DNA from: Fodinibius sp964490705
GTDB lineage: Bacteria; Bacteroidota; Rhodothermia; Balneolales; Balneolaceae
Assembly (NCBI GenBank): GCA_964490705.1
Contig: CAZBCG010000014.1
Coordinates: 1-64,000 of the forward strand
Direction of reading: 5' to 3'
Length of the DNA: 64,000 nt
Every line of letters begins with the position of its first letter. The first letter of the stretch is position 1. This document shows, one piece after another, positions 60,237 through 64,000 of the stretch. The notes under the pieces were generated by a model. The model was not told the DNA's origin. It was given only the letters and a program-made list of their open reading frames with translations, and made no database searches. A program made the translations under genes and the position numbers.

Positions 60237-62906
60237 ATGTCTCAGAAGAGCTCCGCTGAAATTCGTCAGGAATTTATAGATTTCTTTACCGAAAAAGAGC
60301 ACCTGAAGGTGCCCAGTGCACCGGTGGTGCCCCAAAATGATCCCACCCTATTGTTTACCAATGCGGGGATGAACCAGTTTAAACCGATCTTTCTGGGAGA
60401 ACAGTCGGGCTACGAAAAAAATGGCGAAACCTGGCAGCGTGCCGTTGACAGCCAGCGCTGCATACGCGTGAGCGGTAAACATAATGATCTCGAAGAAGTA
60501 GGTCACGACACCTATCACCATACATTGTTTGAGATGCTCGGCAACTGGTCGTTTGGTGATTACTTTAAATGCGAAGCGATTCGCTGGGCCTGGGAGCTGT
60601 TGGTTGATGAATGGGGATTAGAACCTGACCGCCTTTACGCTACCGTTTTTGAAGGTGATGAGGACGACGGTCTGCCGGTAGATCAGGAGTCTATTGATTT
60701 GTGGAAAGAAGAAACTTCGATCGATCCCGATCATATTCTCAAGTTTGATAAGACCGATAATTTCTGGGAGATGGGTGATACCGGTCCCTGTGGGCCATGC
60801 TCAGAAGTGCACGTTGATATTCGTCCCGATGAAGAGCGCCAGGAGCTCGATGGTGCTGAATTGGTAAATATGGACGATCCGCGCGTGATGGAGATCTGGA
60901 ACTTGGTTTTTATCCAGTTTAACCGTCAGCCTGATGGTTCATTAGAAAAACTGCCAGACCAGCACGTGGATACCGGTATGGGCTTTGAACGCATGTGTGC
61001 CATTCTCCAGGATAAGAAATCCAATTACGATACCGACCTTTTTGAGCCCCTGCTGAATAAAATCGGTGAATTGGCCGATGTGTCGTACGGCGATGATGAA
61101 GAAATTGATATCGCCATGCGCGTCATTGCCGATCACATTCGTGCGGTCAGTTTTTCTATTGCTGATGGAGCTTCGCCCGGTAATGAAGGTCGTGGTTTTG
61201 TCGTCCGACGAATCTTGCGTCGGGCTATTCGCTACGGCTGGGATAAGCTGGACTTGAAAGAGCCGTTTTTCCACAAGTTGGTTCCAACCCTTGCTGAGCA
61301 GTTTAAGAATGTGTTCCCCGTGTTGGTCCAGCAGCAGGATTATGTGCAGAATGTGATTCGATCCGAAGAGCAGAGTTTTCTCAACACATTGGGACAGGGC
61401 ATCGAACTCTTTAATGAGATGGTGGAAGGGAAAGACAAGATTTCAGGCGAAGATGCCTTTAAGCTGCATGATACCTATGGTTTTCCCATTGACTTAACAC
61501 AGCTCATGGCCCGCGAACGAGGTGTTGAGGTGGATGAAGAAGGATTCAACAAGCGTATGCAGGAGCAGAAAGATCGCGCTCGTGCGGCCGGTAAGTTTAA
61601 TGTCGATCAATCATCACAAAAGAAGTGGATCAAAGTAACTGATACCGATGAGTTTAGCTTTGTGGGATACGACTCGCTCTCTGCTCAAACCAAGATCAAG
61701 GCACTGCGAAAAGATGACGAGCAGCATGCTATCATCTTAGAAAAAACCCCCTTTTATGCTGAAAGCGGTGGTCAGGTGGCCGATACGGGAATTATCAGTA
61801 ATGGCGAACAACACCTGCGCGTGCTGGATGTGCAAAAATCGTCCGACGGCTATGTACATTTTGTGGATCAACTGCCCGACGATCCCAGTGGAGAGTGGGA
61901 AGCTACTGTAGATGCCGATCGCCGACGCGAAATAAAAAAGCATCACTCGGCTACACACTTGGTGCATGCGGCGCTCAAAAAAGTATTGGGCGATCACGTG
62001 CAGCAAAAAGGGTCGCTGGTGGATGAAAATCACCTGCGGTTTGATTTCTCGCATTTTGAGCAAATTACGCCAAAGGAGCTGCAGCAGATTGAAGAGATTG
62101 TGAATGATCGTATCCAGCAGAATATTGCCAAGCAAGAAGACCGCGACGTGCCGATTGATGAGGCCAAAGAGCGCGGTGCGACCATGTTGTTTGGCGAAAA
62201 ATATGGTGATAAGGTTCGGATCATTACCTTTGATCCGCATTATTCGATGGAGCTCTGCGGCGGCACGCATGTAGAAGCGACCGGAGAAATTGGCTACTTC
62301 CGGTTTTTGAGTGAGTCGTCGGCAGCAGCGGGTATCCGTCGGATAGAAGCCAAAGTGGGCAAAAGTGTGGATCAGTATTTGCGTTCCGAACAGCAGCTGG
62401 TGCAAGATATTCGCTCTCAAATGGGACAGAGCAGTGATATCGTTCGGGATATCAATCAGCTGATCGAAGAACGCAAGGAACTGGAAAAAGAGGTTGAGCG
62501 ATTGCAGCATCAGCAAAGTGCTTCGAAGCTCAATGATCTGCTACAGAATGCTCAAGAACTAGATGGAGGCATCAAATTGGTATCCGGCGAAGTACCCAAT
62601 GCCGATATGGATCTGCTGAAGCAGCTGGGCTATGAATCTCTCGAAAAAAGTAAAAAGGGGACCATTACAGTGCTTGGCGCCAAAGATCCTGAAGAAGGGA
62701 AAGTATATGTGATGGCGGCTGTTACTGATGATTTGATAAGCGAAAAAGATTTGAAAGCTGGTGCCCTTGTCGGTGAACTGGGACAGATGCTCGGTGGTGG
62801 CGGCGGCGGGCAGCCAAATCTTGCCACGGCCGGTGGACGTAAGCCCGAAAAATTGAATGAGATTTTTGATCAGCTGCCATCAATCATTATCAGGTATTCT
62901 GAGTAA
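60237..62906 (+). CDS. alaS: Alanine--tRNA ligase
   Basis: The class II synthetase that charges tRNA-Ala. The N-terminal catalytic core (FTNAGMNQFKPIFLG, CIRVSGKHNDLEEVG, GFERMCAILQ), the editing domain with zinc ligands His570/His574 and Cys674/His678 (HHSATHLVHA, CGGTHVEATG), and the Gly-rich C-terminal end (GGGGGGQPNLATAGG) are all complete. Length 889 is normal. Followed 106 bases later by pdhA. Confidence 0.97.
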   Translation: MSQKSSAEIRQEFIDFFTEKEHLKVPSAPVVPQNDPTLLFTNAGMNQFKPIFLGEQSGYEKNGETWQRAVDSQRCIRVSGKHNDLEEVGHDTYHHTLFEMLGNWSFGDYFKCEAIRWAWELLVDEWGLEPDRLYATVFEGDEDDGLPVDQESIDLWKEETSIDPDHILKFDKTDNFWEMGDTGPCGPCSEVHVDIRPDEERQELDGAELVNMDDPRVMEIWNLVFIQFNRQPDGSLEKLPDQHVDTGMGFERMCAILQDKKSNYDTDLFEPLLNKIGELADVSYGDDEEIDIAMRVIADHIRAVSFSIADGASPGNEGRGFVVRRILRRAIRYGWDKLDLKEPFFHKLVPTLAEQFKNVFPVLVQQQDYVQNVIRSEEQSFLNTLGQGIELFNEMVEGKDKISGEDAFKLHDTYGFPIDLTQLMARERGVEVDEEGFNKRMQEQKDRARAAGKFNVDQSSQKKWIKVTDTDEFSFVGYDSLSAQTKIKALRKDDEQHAIILEKTPFYAESGGQVADTGIISNGEQHLRVLDVQKSSDGYVHFVDQLPDDPSGEWEATVDADRRREIKKHHSATHLVHAALKKVLGDHVQQKGSLVDENHLRFDFSHFEQITPKELQQIEEIVNDRIQQNIAKQEDRDVPIDEAKERGATMLFGEKYGDKVRIITFDPHYSMELCGGTHVEATGEIGYFRFLSESSAAAGIRRIEAKVGKSVDQYLRSEQQLVQDIRSQMGQSSDIVRDINQLIEERKELEKEVERLQHQQSASKLNDLLQNAQELDGGIKLVSGEVPNADMDLLKQLGYESLEKSKKGTITVLGAKDPEEGKVYVMAAVTDDLISEKDLKAGALVGELGQMLGGGGGGQPNLATAGGRKPEKLNEIFDQLPSIIIRYSE

Positions 62907-63012
62907 GCTCGACCTGTAATCCTCGAATATTTTGGGTATATTTTCGGACTCCGATTTTTTGTGAACATTCAACTGAAACGTTTTAACAGCTAATTTGCTG
63001 TAGTTAGATATT

Positions 63013-64000
63013 ATGGCTAAGAAAAAGAACGAAACAGAAGAAATTACATTTACGCCAAGCGGAACGGGTATTCATAATAATGGTGAAAAAGTCCGCAGTA
63101 CGGAATTGCCTTCGCCTACTCAGAAAAAGCATAAATCGCTGGGGTTATCTGAAGATGACTTGGTGAATATGTTTGAACAGATGTATCTGCAGCGCCGTTT
63201 TGAAGAACGTGCCATGCAGATGTATCAGAAAGGGAAATTTGGTGGCTTTTTGCACCTTTACATGGGGCAGGAAGCGATATCGACCGGTACGGTGTACGCC
63301 CTTAATGATGATGACGATATTATTACAGCTTACCGCGATCACGGCTGGGGATTGGTTCGAGGCGTATCCCCAAAAGAAGGCATGGCCGAGCTCTATGGAA
63401 AAGTAACAGGTTGTTCAAAAGGCAAGGGCGGATCAATGCACTTTGCCAACGTTAAAGAGCATTTCTGGGGCGGTTATGGAATTGTAGGCGGACATATCCC
63501 ACTTGGCGGTGGCATTGCTTTTGCCAATAAATACAAGCAAAATGATCGCGTTACGGCTTGTTTTTTGGGAGACGGCGCGGTTGATCAAGGTGCGCTGCAC
63601 GAGACCTTGAACATGAGCCAAAACTGGGGATTGCCCTGTATTTATGCCATCGAAAATAATGGCTACGCGATGGGAACCGCAGTCCACCGGCACTCGGTTG
63701 GCGAACTTCATGAACGTGCCAAAGGGTACGGGATGAAGAGCAAAGTTATCAACGGTATGGATGTGTTTACCGTCTATGAAGCAATGAAAGAAATTGCCGA
63801 AGATGTGCGTGAAAATTCTGAACCATGGCTGGTAGAGATTCGCACCTATCGCTATCGCGGACACTCGATGTCGGATCCGATGAAGTATCGCAGCAAAGAA
63901 GAGCTTGAAGTATATGAGCAGAAAGATCCGATTAGAACGCTGAAGAACTATTTGTTGGATGAGGATATTCTTAATCAGGATGAAGTTGATGAGATTCATG
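63013..64000 (+). CDS. pdhA: Pyruvate dehydrogenase E1 alpha subunit (partial, runs off the window)
   Basis: The thiamine-diphosphate subunit of pyruvate dehydrogenase. The start is ATG at 63013; the frame is open to the window edge, so the C-terminus is missing. LYMGQEAISTG, HFANVKEHFWGGYGIVGGH, and GDGAVDQGALHETLN followed by IENNGYAMGTA form the ThDP/magnesium motif (GDG to NN). RYRGHSMSDP is also typical. A beta-subunit gene would be expected next. Confidence 0.95.
   Translation, partial: MAKKKNETEEITFTPSGTGIHNNGEKVRSTELPSPTQKKHKSLGLSEDDLVNMFEQMYLQRRFEERAMQMYQKGKFGGFLHLYMGQEAISTGTVYALNDDDDIITAYRDHGWGLVRGVSPKEGMAELYGKVTGCSKGKGGSMHFANVKEHFWGGYGIVGGHIPLGGGIAFANKYKQNDRVTACFLGDGAVDQGALHETLNMSQNWGLPCIYAIENNGYAMGTAVHRHSVGELHERAKGYGMKSKVINGMDVFTVYEAMKEIAEDVRENSEPWLVEIRTYRYRGHSMSDPMKYRSKEELEVYEQKDPIRTLKNYLLDEDILNQDEVDEIH

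Noticed and set aside
61737..62516. 259-codon open frame antisense to alaS
   Set aside because: It lies wholly within a certain gene, has no ribosome site and shows no known motif; a by-product of codon usage.

Overview
The window is a 64 kb stretch of bacterial chromosome that reads like Balneolota/Bacteroidota (relatives of Balneola, Gracilimonas or Fodinibius). The lineage call rests on a SusC/SusD pair, a GWxTD lipoprotein, a TonB-receptor/DUF4249 pair, many small lipoproteins, bactofilin, weak or absent Shine-Dalgarno sites before most genes, and an aspartokinase-diaminopimelate decarboxylase fusion. Housekeeping genes (rho, alaS, glyA, pyk, pyrD, folC, rpiB, tatA/tatC, initiator tRNA, tmRNA) are spread throughout, so this is core chromosome. 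I see no prophage, insertion sequence, CRISPR array or plasmid module.

Layout. 1-9.2 kb: an SDR oxidoreductase, lysine 6-aminotransferase, the initiator tRNA, a three-gene unit (blue-copper protein, membrane HisKA_2 histidine kinase, outer-membrane barrel), a secreted GH43 glycosidase and ornithine aminotransferase. 9.4-10.8 kb: an actin-like ATPase followed by a bactofilin. 10.9-17.1 kb: a run of sodium symporter, GNAT, ornithine/alanine-racemase-like protein, M23 peptidase, M20 amidohydrolase and alanine racemase, suggestive of amino-acid or peptidoglycan-peptide handling. 17.3-28 kb: GWxTD lipoprotein, SusC/SusD, pyruvate kinase and a large TPR/TonB_C lipoprotein. 28-42.5 kb: housekeeping and envelope genes (pyrD, folC, rho, sppA, FAD oxidoreductase, a second alr, FKBP and TlpA-like lipoproteins, tat genes, glyA, rpiB). 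42.6-49.7 kb: TonB receptor/DUF4249/DUF4159, the lysC-lysA fusion and ssrA. 49.8-60.1 kb: DUF389, STAS, 2OG-Fe(II) oxygenase, an ArsR-SRPBCC unit with a palindromic operator, a frameshifted secreted protein, an NfeD/SPFH/SPFH cluster, a lone receiver, a repeat protein, a small barrel, FNR and DUF502. 60.2-64 kb: alaS and the start of pdhA.

The most unusual item is the actin-like protein at 9411-10442. It begins where actin/ParM proteins normally have their second strand (the FPS motif), carries the adenosine motif and the usual actin C-terminal helix, and only then, at its extreme C-terminus, has the phosphate-1 motif GIDMGNANT that should be N-terminal. This is the signature of a natural circular permutation. 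The phosphate-2 aspartate is replaced by serine, and the gene is 9 bases upstream of a bactofilin gene, so a two-component cytoskeletal system is plausible.

Other points of interest are dispersed palindromic repeats between genes, inverted repeats upstream of the GH43 and SusC genes, a low-complexity N-terminal insertion in Rho, and a signal peptide separated by a one-base frameshift from its mature protein at 53.3 kb. All functional calls come from reading motifs and from knowledge of families; no database search was run.
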